NCBI RefSeq assembly: GCF_943734655.1
Contig: NC_071354.1
Location: 1,957,001-2,021,000, forward strand
Direction: 5' to 3'
DNA from: Sabethes cyaneus
Taxonomy: Eukaryota > Arthropoda > Insecta > Diptera > Culicidae
Length of the DNA stretch: 64,000 bases
Of the stretch, positions 47,101-57,849 are shown in pieces. Under the pieces are notes generated by a model. The model ran no database searches. It had not been told where the DNA came from and saw only the letters and a list, made by a program, of their open reading frames with translations. The translations under genes were made by a program, and so were the position numbers. Each line of letters opens with the position of its first letter. Within the stretch, counting starts at the first letter, position 1.

Positions 47101-50100
47101 ATGGTTGAACGGCGACTGGCTGGAATATTGACTCGACCCTTTCGGTTCGGAAGGGCAGCCACGCGGTCCGTGCCCTTGTCGATGACGTTTCTTTATGTTT
47201 ACACAATTTTTCCGGAGCCAACCGAAACGCGGAAGTGCGTCGCCTCCGCTCTGCTGAATGGAGATGATCGTTTCCCTGCGCGTATACACGCTTTGGGTGG
47301 TTCGGTGAAAGGTTTATGATAGTGGCAGTGTTTTTGTTTCGATAGTACGTGCAAAGGGTCATGAGCAATGGGAATCAGTGAAGTAAAAACGCAACTCTAT
47401 TTCCAGTGTTCAGTGAGTAAGAAAAAAAATGTGGCAGAATAGATCAACCGGAAACATTAATAGCGGGGGTTTCATAGGGCTAGACGTGATAAATGTGCGC
47501 AGTTAGACAGACGGCGAAAGACCAAATGTCGTCGACTGGTGCATGGTGCGCATTCAGTTGGTGAGGTTTTAAAGTGGAGGGAAATCGGTATATTGATAAA
47601 TTTATAACAATTAAAGCCTGTTATTGAAGTCATGAGTTTCAAAGAATGGGAAGAGATATTGACAGCAAATGGCATTAAATATTCATGAAGGAGGAAGAGG
47701 GAGAGCCCAACTGATTGTTTCTGTCGTACACAAATGGAGATTTATGGATCAATTCAAAGTTCCCGTTTGAAGCCACGTTTGTGGTGTGGAAATTCAGTAA
47801 CAGAAGCTGGTGGGTAGATTTAAGTTGAAATTCAACTCACTCGCAACGCAAACAACTACCATTTTAATCGATTTATCAATGAACAAATTCGCGTTTTCGA
47901 TTGAGTGTATTTTCTCAATCTAAAACTAATCTTTTTCCTGCTGGGAAACACATTTACACTCAATAACTGTTAATGACGACAACCTACCGTCGTTCGAGGC
48001 GTGGTCAAACCAATCTCTTTTCCAACAGCCTCTACACATGAAACTCGGCACTCGCCTCAATTCCGCGTGGCACGTTCCGTCGACCTATGGATTTCCACTC
48101 ATACGCAGGACAACATGAACATTGCTTTATGGCCGGAACGCGTGTCCTTTCCCAATACAACAGAGCGAGTGGTGCATAGTTCAGATTCTATAATGAACCC
48201 AGCGACGACTGGTCTACTTTCAGGAAATCGTTATCCCACAAAAGCGATTGGAGAACGCCCTTTCTTGTCGGCTAACACGATGCGATAACAACAAAAGCTA
48301 AAACAGTGTCACCATGTCGTACTGGAGTTAATGATTTGTTGATAGAGGAAAATATTTACCAACAATTAACGGCATTCCTCAGTCGCGAGCGTCCGCTAGG
48401 GGACGATGACTGGGTGCCGCCGGGTTTCGTGACTGGTCGCCATAGGCCAGCAATCGAGCATGAGCCGGATTTGGATCAGGATTCCGGATGTCCTCCCAGT
48501 GGGTGGGTGGATGCCATTACGATGCGCTGATATCGTCGCCACCGGACAACGGTTTTTATTGCAGGTCATCCATCAGGCTTATTATTTTTATATTGCAGTC
48601 CCATTTGCGTGCTTTCTGCTGTCCGGCGACGGTGCCTCGAACGGGATCCAGTATTATTTATTATGTTTTTACACCGTTCAGCTAAACGGCCTTAATTACG
48701 AATGTTTTATTGAAAAAAAGAGAGGGTGCAATTGAACTTACTGCCACTCGTTTGACGATGGTTATATTAGAATGTCTGAAAATGAAACTGTGAGGGTTGT
48801 TTAGTTTTTCTTTCTTATCGAGTACACTGTCAACGAGAATTTATGAATCATTGTGGTTGGTTCCAACTGTTATTTATTAGCTGATGTAGATTATTGTGAT
48901 TTATTAAAGTTCATTTATTCAATGACATTAGATTTTACTTACCACTTACACCAGGGTCTTTGAATTTTCAGTCAAATTTGAAAACAATTTTACCTAATAA
49001 GCAGTTAAATTAAAAAGCAAAGTCTAAGAGCAAAATTATAACATTTTTTAATTATTTGCACGTTAATCGAAAACATCTGCCAGTATCACGATCAGTTTCT
49101 CATTCACTTATTCAATTATACTTTTGAAATGCCACTTTCTGTTTATTGAATTCCCCAGTGAAATTCATAAAAAGCATAATTACAACAAAACTGACGCAAA
49201 AGCCTCACAGAGCTGCACAATCTAGAACTGAAGAATCTGGCACTTGGAAAAACAGCTTCGTAAATTAATTCCCCCAAGCTGCAATTCGCAACTATCCGAG
49301 CAGGCAGCCCAGCGTACTTTTGTTCCAATTTCTATTCCATTATTCCACGGAAAATAGCGTGAAAAACGGAAATTAGTGTTCAGATTCGCACCAGCAGCAT
49401 CAGTAGCAGCACTATCAGCAACGGCAAAAGCAGTGCAGCGCTCATTTCGTCACACAAACAAAAGGAAGCGCGCGTTTGAGCGAAAGATATAAAATTTCAT
49501 CCCATTTTCGGATGGACAGCCATTGTTTGTTTACCATGGCACTTTTGCCGCGGTCCACCACTGCTCCCTCGCTCAATCTATCCCACTTGTGTTGTGATGT
49601 TAGCTTTCTTCTGCACAGCGGAGACGGATTTTCGCTTTGTGGCTTTTCCGGCGTTGATTTGCTGCTGGTTTTTCCACGCCCGAGGAACCAAGCCCGAACC
49701 AAAAGCTGCAACTGTCAGACAAAATTAAATCTTTCCGCTGGTAATGGCGATGACAAGCTGATACAAACCACCGGAAATGAGCAAGATGGATTTTGTTCTG
49801 GTAAAATTTTGTGTTTTGCGGTTCGATAGATACGATTTAAACACGATGTCATCTAGCAATTTTCACTGCGCGTGATAAAGTGTCCCGCTACTTACCCGTC
49901 TTTGCCATCTACCGCATGCGAAAGTACGAAACACTATGTCTAATGTGTTTGCTTGGTGTTGAACACCAAGCATTCATTCTTCCCTTCCAGTCAGAAGTTA
50001 CACTGCTTCAAGCATGCTTCCTAGACGGTTTGCCCTGTGGAAAGAATTATGATGCCGCCAATAAATTATGCTGCTCATTTCATCGCTCTCGTGCGCTTTC

Positions 50101-50939
50101 GCCGTAGCTTCCCGAAGCAAACCCGTTATGATACTCCGAGGAATCCTTAACTCCTTTCGAACGATTGCATATAAATAGAAGAGTCTCACCGGGCTCGTCT
50201 TTTTACGATGTTTTATGAAGCTCATCTACGTATGTATATTAACGAACATTACACCACTTTCGGAGGCCGTACCAAGTTTCCATCACGACGCACGAAGGGG
50301 AGTTTTTCTGGAACGACAACGATCCTTTCCTGCTGCCGGTACGGAACTCGACCCGGCAGACAATTCGACAGACAGGAGTACAAGGTTAACGTCTGGCTCG
50401 ATTATTAATAGTTGCGAAGGTGCCACGCGTTCAGTGGCGTGCTCGCTTCACTGAATGAGTGTTAAACGATTTTTTTGCCTATGATTCAATAACGACCGAA
50501 AATCCACCCAAGAGAAGCTTGATTGGGTTACTCGGTACATTATGTGATATTAAAGTTGTGTTTTAGACAGTTATTAGCATTAGGTTGGTACAAGGTAGAA
50601 TACCCTAGCTATTTTATTGCATATTTTATTCGTCTAGTGTTTAGTTCGTAATTATGATCACCGTTCGAAGTTGGTGGTATTGTAGCCGTGACTAAGGTAA
50701 TGGACTAGTAGTTTGAAGTTAATAAACAGGTCTATCGTGCTTTACTGGTTGACTAACGAATAACAATCTATATTGCATAAATTAAACTCATATCCCTCTT
50801 GGAAAGCAGAGCAGAGCAAAACTTTCTACATATCCCACTGTAAAAAGTAGGTTAGCCATCTTGGGAGTTTCGATAAACAGGTAGAACATCGCAAGATAAC
50901 TTTATCTTGACCGGATGGCTTCGACGTTAATGTAAATGA
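41112..50939. other. 9.8 kb single-copy non-coding DNA
   Basis: No convincing gene. Notable small items: two blocks of CGTCTATTATGCCTA at about 42178 and 42228; a CTATG run at about 46167-46192; a perfect 21-bp palindrome around GCTTGGTGTT at 49951-49971. A minus-strand stretch at about 45900-45640 is weakly coding-like (runs such as LFDVLEVAREQLLHIDRHLLL) but has stops and no recognised family. Purine-rich and GC islands (43800-44500, 47000-47300, 48000-48500) resemble non-coding DNA around large insect genes. Confidence 0.45.
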
Positions 50940-52330
50940 AGTTTCAACCTCTGCTTTTTCAATAATCGGAACAGGATTCGAGTGTTAGTCTAGCTTCTGC
51001 TGGATCCAGGACCAGTTGTATTAGATTAACAGAAACAGAGCTATCGAGTAGGATGTCCCATAGTAGTTGTTGCGTCTCTCCTTTAGAAATGCCGCACTCG
51101 TATCGAAGGTGAATTAGGTTGACATGCGACCTCGCTAGCTTCGACTGTCTTGCCGTGTCCATCGCAACGATATAGCTTACGGAACCCTTTCGTTCAATGA
51201 CTCGGCCAAGAACCTAAGACTTGGCATTCCTGCGATGCTGCTCATCGTAGACCGGGTTGGCTTCTTCAAAGTTGCGTTTGATAGTTCCATGTCGACGATT
51301 GAACTGCTCATCTCATTTGCAATTCTTTTCAGCTTGTGTTACAGGACTAGGTTTCCTTAGCAGGCCCAACGTGTAGCGCACTGGCCTTCCAAGGACCGCT
51401 TCAGATGTCGTTTCTAGGGTATTAGGGTTTGGAGTAGAGCGGTACACCGAAAGGAATGTATGTGGTTGCTCCAGTGTTGGTGAACACAGCCACAGCTTAG
51501 CTTCTTTAGGCCACACTTCAGGGAATCAACAAGTCGTTCGGCTTGGCCGTTGGACTGCGGGTGGTATGGAGCAGTACGGAGATTGGTGACACCATTTGCA
51601 CGACAACTTGGAACCGCTCGCTGGTGAATTGTGTCCCGTTGTCCAAAACCAATGATTCCGGATTGCCAAAATGGGGAAAACGTCTCACGAAACATGTTCT
51701 CGTTTGCAGTGGTGTTACTGGATCGAGTACAGAACATTTCGTACTACTTACCAAAAGCGTCCACGATGACGAAATAGTAATTTCCTTAATGGGGCCAACG
51801 AAGTCCTGAATGGGTCACAATTTCAAGTTGCACGCCTGCTTCGCTGCTTCAGCACACGCGCTGCAGCATCTGTCGAATAAACTGCGCCATATCGTCATCG
51901 ATATTGGGCCACTAGTTATAACTGCGCACCAGAGATTTCATACGGTCCGTCCCAGGGTGTCCAGGTCTACGATGCAGCTGACGATTAATCGTGACGCTTC
52001 CGAAGCTTCGATGGTACGACGATTTGATCGCCGAACATAACGCATTTGTCAATCACTTCAAGTACATCTTATCTAACGAAGAATTTCTTGACATCAGGGT
52101 CGGCGGCATTCTGTTTCGCATTTAATGGCTTATCGTTGTTGGTGAATGGTGATCGTTGATGGTGCTGTCGAACGGAAGCAATGTCTTCATCCAGTCGACG
52201 TTGGGATGACATCAGCCGGGACAGGAACAGGTTGAATGTCGAAACCGTACGATAGGAGTGTCAAAGTCCTGCTTCTCTTTCTTGTAGTATCTAGTGTAGC
52301 ATCTTGTAGAAGCGGGTAACACCGAATATC
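50940..52330 (-). pseudogene. Ty3/gypsy LTR retrotransposon relic, integrase region
   Basis: On the minus strand, from about 52330 downward, there is a degenerate end of pol. It shows a WPNID-like zinc-binding approach, an integrase core segment with VLDNGTQFTS at about 51650, APYHPQSNGQAERLVDSLK at about 51540, and further C-terminal sequence with YRSTPNPNTLETTSEAVLGR. Several frame changes and stops; no protease or RT and no LTRs were found. It is a fragment of an old insertion with no coding competence. Confidence 0.8.
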
Positions 52331-52739
52331 AAGGCCACCCAGCCAGCACCAACTCGTATATCAATGTATGAAAATTATCGTAAATATCTCTTAACAAATT
52401 CGGAGGCGTAAATAAAGCTTAATAAAGAGCGCACAAGTTGACATTCTATCGTTTATAATGCTAGTAACTGACATACATACGATTTTCAGCACAAAGTTGT
52501 ATAGCTGTATGAAGCTGGTCCCGCTTAATCGGATCTTATGGTATTGAAATACCTATATAAGTGTAACGCCCAAAATTGTTCCTCAGTGTACGCATTCCAA
52601 AATGGTACGGATAAGCGGCTTTTGCGCGTCGAATACGATTCTGTTGGATACATATCAGTACATAACTCTTATTTGCAATCTAATTATACATATGAAAATG
52701 CTGGCTGGGCAATGCTTCCTTCTCTACTTGTCCGTAGTT

Positions 52740-53500
52740 CATCCCCGAAGGCGTCAGTGACCGATTGTCTTTTCCTCAATTTACCGACGAACATATCAAC
52801 ACTCTCTACATGGGACTAAACTACGCAGTAACAACGACACCAAACATCAAGAACACTATCATCGACGTGGAAACAGCAGTTAGCATCTGTGATCTTCAAC
52901 CCTCGCAAATAAACCACGCCAGAACAACGTTCGCCTAGGTCATCAAGGAGAATCATTATCAAAAGAAGAGGAACCCTGAAGACCGCATCGTCAAGGAACT
53001 GAAAGAAAAACCAGTATACTACGTGAAGGCAGACTAAGGAAACAAGGTGGTTATAATGGACAAGGAGGACTGAACACTCAACTGAACAGAATTCGTCGAG
53101 CACCTAAAACATCGTGAGAACTAGCAGAAGACGACATAATGGTCTCTTTCGATGTTACGGCCTAATTCCCAAGCGTCCCCGTGAAAGAATCGATAAGCTT
53201 CTTGGAAAGCTGACTATTGAAACAACATGAGGACAACGCATGGAGAATAAAGGTGGAAGGTTATTTAAAGCTGACACGTTTGTGTATGGAGGAGAAAAAC
53301 TTCACTTTTAGAAACATTTAGAAACAACTATAAACAGTTGAAAGGTGCACCGATGGGCAATCTATTATCACCATTTCTGTGTAAGCTATTCATGGCAAAC
53401 ATTGAAAGCAAGCTGGAACAAATCCAGGTTTTCCCAAAAAGATTGTGGTGATACGTCGACGACGTTTTCAGCATAATCAAAAAAGAAGAACTGGAAACCA
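52740..53500 (+). pseudogene. Penelope-like element relic, RT part
   Basis: Plus-strand pieces read LPTNISTLSTMGL, YYVKADxGNKVVIMDKED, MVSFDVTAxFPSVPV, KGAPMGNLLSPFLCKLFM and YVDDVFSIIKKEE. The ADKGNKxVIMD box, the PMGNLLSPFL motif and YVDD are hallmarks of Penelope-like RTs rather than LINE or LTR RTs. Many in-frame stops (for example TAA in the ADKG box). No GIY-YIG domain is present downstream: the piece ends at the foldback at 53501. Confidence 0.85.
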
Positions 53501-53563
53501 CCCAAGTAACAATTTGGTCTTGAAGACCACCATAAGAATACAATAAAACTCACATTGCTTGGG
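53501..53563. mobile_element. 63-bp deleted MITE, CCCAAG termini
   Basis: Ends CCCAAGTAACAATTTGG and CACATTGCTTGGG. It matches 251-358 with the central part missing. It lies flush between the Penelope-like relic and the LOA-type LINE relic. Confidence 0.75.
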
Positions 53564-54182
53564 CGTGTTAATTGAGGCGAATGACGTGTTATCGAAGGCA
53601 CCTTCAATGTCAAGAAAAGCACAAAGTACCGTCTCTTGGTATTGAAGCGACTTCTCAATTAGCGTCACTAGGCAGTGAAGTGCGGTTTCCGTAGATTTCC
53701 CGCATTGATAAGCATGTTGATTGCCATGTAAAGGAGAGTTCTTTAGAAACTCGCTACGGATGTGATTACCCGTGATTTTTTCCATCAACTTGAGAAGCGT
53801 TGATGTTAGACTAATTGGTCTGAAAGCTTTTGGTATAGTTTGATCTTTTTTGCCTGCCTTAGGTATGAACATCACCCTGATCTTCCGCCAGTTTGCCGGG
53901 ACATGTCCCAACGTAAAGCTGGCACGAAAGAGGTTGATGAGCTCGGACATTATAACTCGTCCGCTTTTTGTAAGAAGATGGTATGCCATCCGGGCCCGGA
54001 GACTTAATTGGTTCAAAGGAGCTGAGTGCCCAATTGATTGAAGCCTCCGTAAACAGTCGGCGCGCAAGCAGAACCGAGTCGCTTGACACATTGCGCGACG
54101 ACTCAACTTGCTGTTGCGCGCCGACGTCGCTTCCAGTGGACACTGTCGAACCAGTGAAATGCGTGTTCATAAGAATCTCCAA
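53564..54182 (-). pseudogene. LOA-type LINE reverse transcriptase fragment
   Basis: The minus strand encodes WALSSFEPIKSPGPDGI in one frame (54182-53990), then after a frameshift FIPKAGKKDQTIPKAFRPIS, then LKLMEKITGNHIR, HAYQCGKSTETALHCLV and AFLDIEGAFDNTSF. The IPKAG...FRPISLTS, HAYQxGKSTETALH and FLDIEGAFDN boxes are typical of LOA/jockey-group elements such as mosquito Lian. It is truncated exactly at the MITE on its 3' side. Confidence 0.85.
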
Positions 54183-54308
54183 CGTTTCCTTTCCCTATCG
54201 CTGTTTAATTTACTTTATTTATATTTGGTTTTATAATATTTATGTTAAGTTTTGTAGACCTGAAAGAATATAAAAGCAATGTAAGTCCATGGATATAAAC
54301 GTTATTAA

Positions 54309-54394
54309 GAACTTGACCCTTCTTTATCGACAGACTTCGCAGCCAGTTATTAGAGTACAGGATAATTACGGGGCTAGTGCAACGAAAATTAGAA
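54309..54394 (-). mobile_element. SINE 3' fragment, copy 3
   Basis: ACTTCGCAGCCAGTTATTAG and ACAGGATAATTACGGGGCTA match the body of the copy at 27607-27785 in the same orientation. The tRNA-like head is absent. Confidence 0.65.
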
Positions 54395-54600
54395 ATTAAA
54401 GAAACGATATGAAATCAAAGAAATAGAGCAAAAGCAGCCACAAACATGCTTGAGCATGGAAAAAATGATTGTTTTCCCAGCGCCAGTGTTTTTTATGGCA
54501 TGAGCGGTCTCATATGCACTAAATTCATTTGAACTTTGTATAAATTCATAAGAGAATGCTGGGATATTCTTCTTCTTCTTCAGCAGCTGCTGGGATATGC

Positions 54601-54852
54601 TTAACCTTTAGTTACTCGCACCAACCTAGATCCATAGACATGTTAAAACAGAACAGAATTCACTCGAACACTAGCGCAACTTGGCGAAAAACTTATGAAA
54701 CTTTGTCCACCGATTAAAAGATCTTAGTCTGCGGATCAACCTTGCTGAAAACAGTAGTTTTCTAAATTGCAGAAATAGTGAGACATACCGAGATGAGGTT
54801 AACGTTCTACAGGCGTTCTACAAAAGACAACAGCGCGAGTACCCATGGGTAC
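54601..54852. mobile_element. short relative of the 11291-12178 TTAA element
   Basis: The left end TTAACCTTTAGTTACTCGCACC and, inverted at the right, GTACTCGCGCTGTTGTCTTTTG match the ends of the 0.89-kb element. The right boundary is eroded, so no clean duplication is seen. Confidence 0.5.
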
Positions 54853-55029
54853 TGCAAACAAACTGCTTTTCATCGTATAGATGTCCGATTGCGAATAACA
54901 GCATGTGGCTAAAATTGAATTGAATAAAAATTTTGATAAATTTAAATGAATTGAATTGAAAATCGATGATTATGTTTCATCACTTTTGCTGTATTTCAAT
55001 GCAAATTGCAAAATTGTAAATGGTACACA

Positions 55030-55700
<671 letters not shown>

Positions 55701-55941
55701 CTTAAGAACCACACGTTATCAGTTTAGCTTCGACAGCTATGTACAATATTTACGAGTAATAAACAAACATTGCTCTCGCATTGCACCTGCTCCTGTGGCT
55801 TCACTGCCCGTGGATTCATAGTTGTCGTAATGTACTTTTTCGGTTCTACGCATTCTTAACTATGTAATATACAAGCCCAATGCTCAAACAACATTTGTTT
55901 GTTCGAAAATATTCGAGAAATTTTGGAAAATAGAGCTATTC

Positions 55942-56234
55942 TGCATAGTTGACGTAACTCCTCGCATAATCATCTAGCATCGCAACCTGCTTTTCATGGG
56001 CTATACGCCAAGCTATGAGAATAAACAGCCTGGCGTATGCATTTTTTGAATTCTATAACCGAGAAATGAATCACGAAACCCCATCGGTCCTTTTTTGACA
56101 AATAATATCTACTAAATTGACAGAATATTTGATTGAAAAAGTATACAGTTAGGATTATATGGCCTTAAACATTATTCCCAATGATAATGCGTTATCTCAA
56201 CAATGATTGTGTTGGTCGTTACGTCAACTATGCA
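55942..56234. mobile_element. 293-bp putative MITE upstream of the LRR gene
   Basis: A perfect 17-bp inverted repeat, TGCATAGTTGACGTAAC at 55942-55958 and its complement at 56218-56234, bounds an AT-rich interior holding a second small hairpin (GCTATACGCCA...TGGCGTATGC). A target duplication is not clear. The right end lies about 150 bp before the start codon of the gene at 56387, so it could affect the promoter. Confidence 0.65.
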
Positions 56235-56386
56235 TCCATGGGCAGTCCAGTTGTACTAGCCCTACAGGCTTAGAACCAGCTTTGATAAGACTCACGATGG
56301 GATCGATAATTTGAAGTGAGAGATAACAAAATTCTAGCTAACGACAGTCGAAGCCAAAGCATAGCATGTTGCACCTCAGTTCAAAA

Positions 56387-57761
56387 ATGAAGCGTTTGAG
56401 TGACGCAAGTTTTTTTCTTCTGTAAGTATGTAAATGAAATAGTTACGGAATAATTTTAAAATGCGCCTTTTATTCTTAGCACATTGTGTGTGAGTGTATC
56501 AACGATCACAATAAAATGTGATCAAAGGTACTATGGCAATTCTGATGAGAAATGCACGTTACGAGGCTTGAATTTTTCCTCTACTGAAGTCGAATCGTTC
56601 GATTTTCCAGTGTATGCAAGTTTTGAAATGAAAGATTGCTTTGCAAACTATCTTTCCCCGGCAATAATGAAACGCATGCAATGGGTAAGCACACTTTCCA
56701 TAACCGGTGGTGCTGTATCGAAAATCTACCTAAAACCGGATTTATTCATTTTGAAAGCTAGTGGAAGTAAAACAGTGGAAATAGTGATAGATAATATTAC
56801 TGACAATAAGAGCCTTGTCCGACTAGAAATCGTTTCAAACTATCTTATCGCGGTTCCCAGCAATATAAACCAGCTGAAGTCACTGTCGAAATTGAACCTT
56901 AAATATAACAGGATTCAATATTTGAACTTAAGTGACTTTATCGGATTAGACAATCTCACAGAAATAGATTTATCTGGTAATCGATTATATGCTATCATGT
57001 CTAACCGGAATGTCAATCTCGGAAATCTTGTAACTTTGGATGTATCAAACAACTTATTAGCAGAGTTGGACTTTACGAATTGGAAATTATCTACATTGAA
57101 GACTTTATCTGTCAAAGAAAATAGTTTACGGTTTATTAAACAGTTTGACGAAAAAACATTCCCGTCACTCGTACAACTTACCCATTATAATAATCTGTGG
57201 GACTGTCGCTGGAGTAATAGATTCAATTCGGTGTTTCTTCGCGTGACAAACATTGGTAACCAAGCGAACTACGGAGATTATACCACGACAGCCGCCTATG
57301 ACTACGGCTATGGATCAACTGCGACTGCGGCAAACAATTATGCATCAATTGCAGACCCACTTCAGTGCTCTAAATCTACTCAGTTAAGTGCCAGCCTTTA
57401 TCGTCAACTCAATTTGACGGCTATCGATGACGAAGAGTTCAAAGTGGACAACCTAGAGGAAGTGGAGGATCAACTGCGTCTGGTTGTAGAGGACACCAAC
57501 AAACAGGCAACAAATTTTGACATTCTGAAGCAAACAGTCATCGTACAGCAAAACCAGATCACTGAACTACTGACACAAACACAGACACAACAAAGCCTGC
57601 TCGATAGTTTGAACAGTAAAATTCAGTCTCTGGAAGAGCAGCTGCAGAATACAATGTCGTCACATAGCTGTAGCAGAATTTCGGAAGTCTTCATGGAAGA
57701 ACTTATCATGAAAATTTCACATGTAATTAGAAGAACTTTTGGTTACAATTTTCATGCATAG
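56387..57761 (+). CDS. secreted leucine-rich-repeat, coiled-coil protein (LRIM/APL1-like)
   Basis: Two exons, 56387-56421 and 56480-57761, are joined by a 58-bp intron (CT|GTAAGT...TTCTTAG|C), giving about 438 residues. Exon 1 and the start of exon 2 form a signal peptide: MKRLSDASFF, then a hydrophobic LLTLCVSVSTITI, then KCD. This splice explains why the long frame has no ATG of its own. Residues about 124-240 carry five LRRs of LxxLxLxxNxL type (LSKLNLKYNRIQYL, LTEIDLSGNRLYAI, LVTLDVSNNLLAEL), capped by NLWDCRW (about 250-256). A Tyr/Gly/Ala/Thr-rich linker (about 277-300) and a Cys (LQC, about 308) follow. A heptad-rich coiled coil spans about 333-406, with Cys near 409. Signal peptide, LRRs, Cys cap and coiled coil match mosquito LRIM/APL1 proteins, which circulate in haemolymph and stabilise complement-like TEP1. 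The orthologue is not identified. An in-frame ATG at 56366 is an alternative start. Confidence 0.85.
56422..56479 (+). other. intron of the LRR gene
   Basis: 58 bp, GTAAGT donor and a pyrimidine-rich TTTTATTCTTAG acceptor, phase 2. Typical minimal insect intron length. Splicing here is what gives the LRR protein its ATG and signal peptide. Confidence 0.85.
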
Positions 57762-57841
57762 CTTTCATGGAATGTTGCTTTCCAGTCCAGCAATACGGGG
57801 TTTTTGAAAACTAAAAAATATTTTTTGAAGAATATTTGGAA

Positions 57842-57847
57842 AATAAA
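57842..57847 (+). terminator. polyadenylation signal of the LRR gene
   Basis: Canonical AATAAA, 81 bases after the stop codon at 57761. A GT-rich stretch (TTGGTGTTAGC) follows at about 57870. Confidence 0.7.
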
Positions 57848-57849
57848 AT

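Noticed and set aside
54565..54600. CTTCTTCTTCTTCAGCAGCTG, resembling the 3' tail of the 16-18 kb LINE
   Set aside because: Only about 20 bp of simple sequence match; could be chance.
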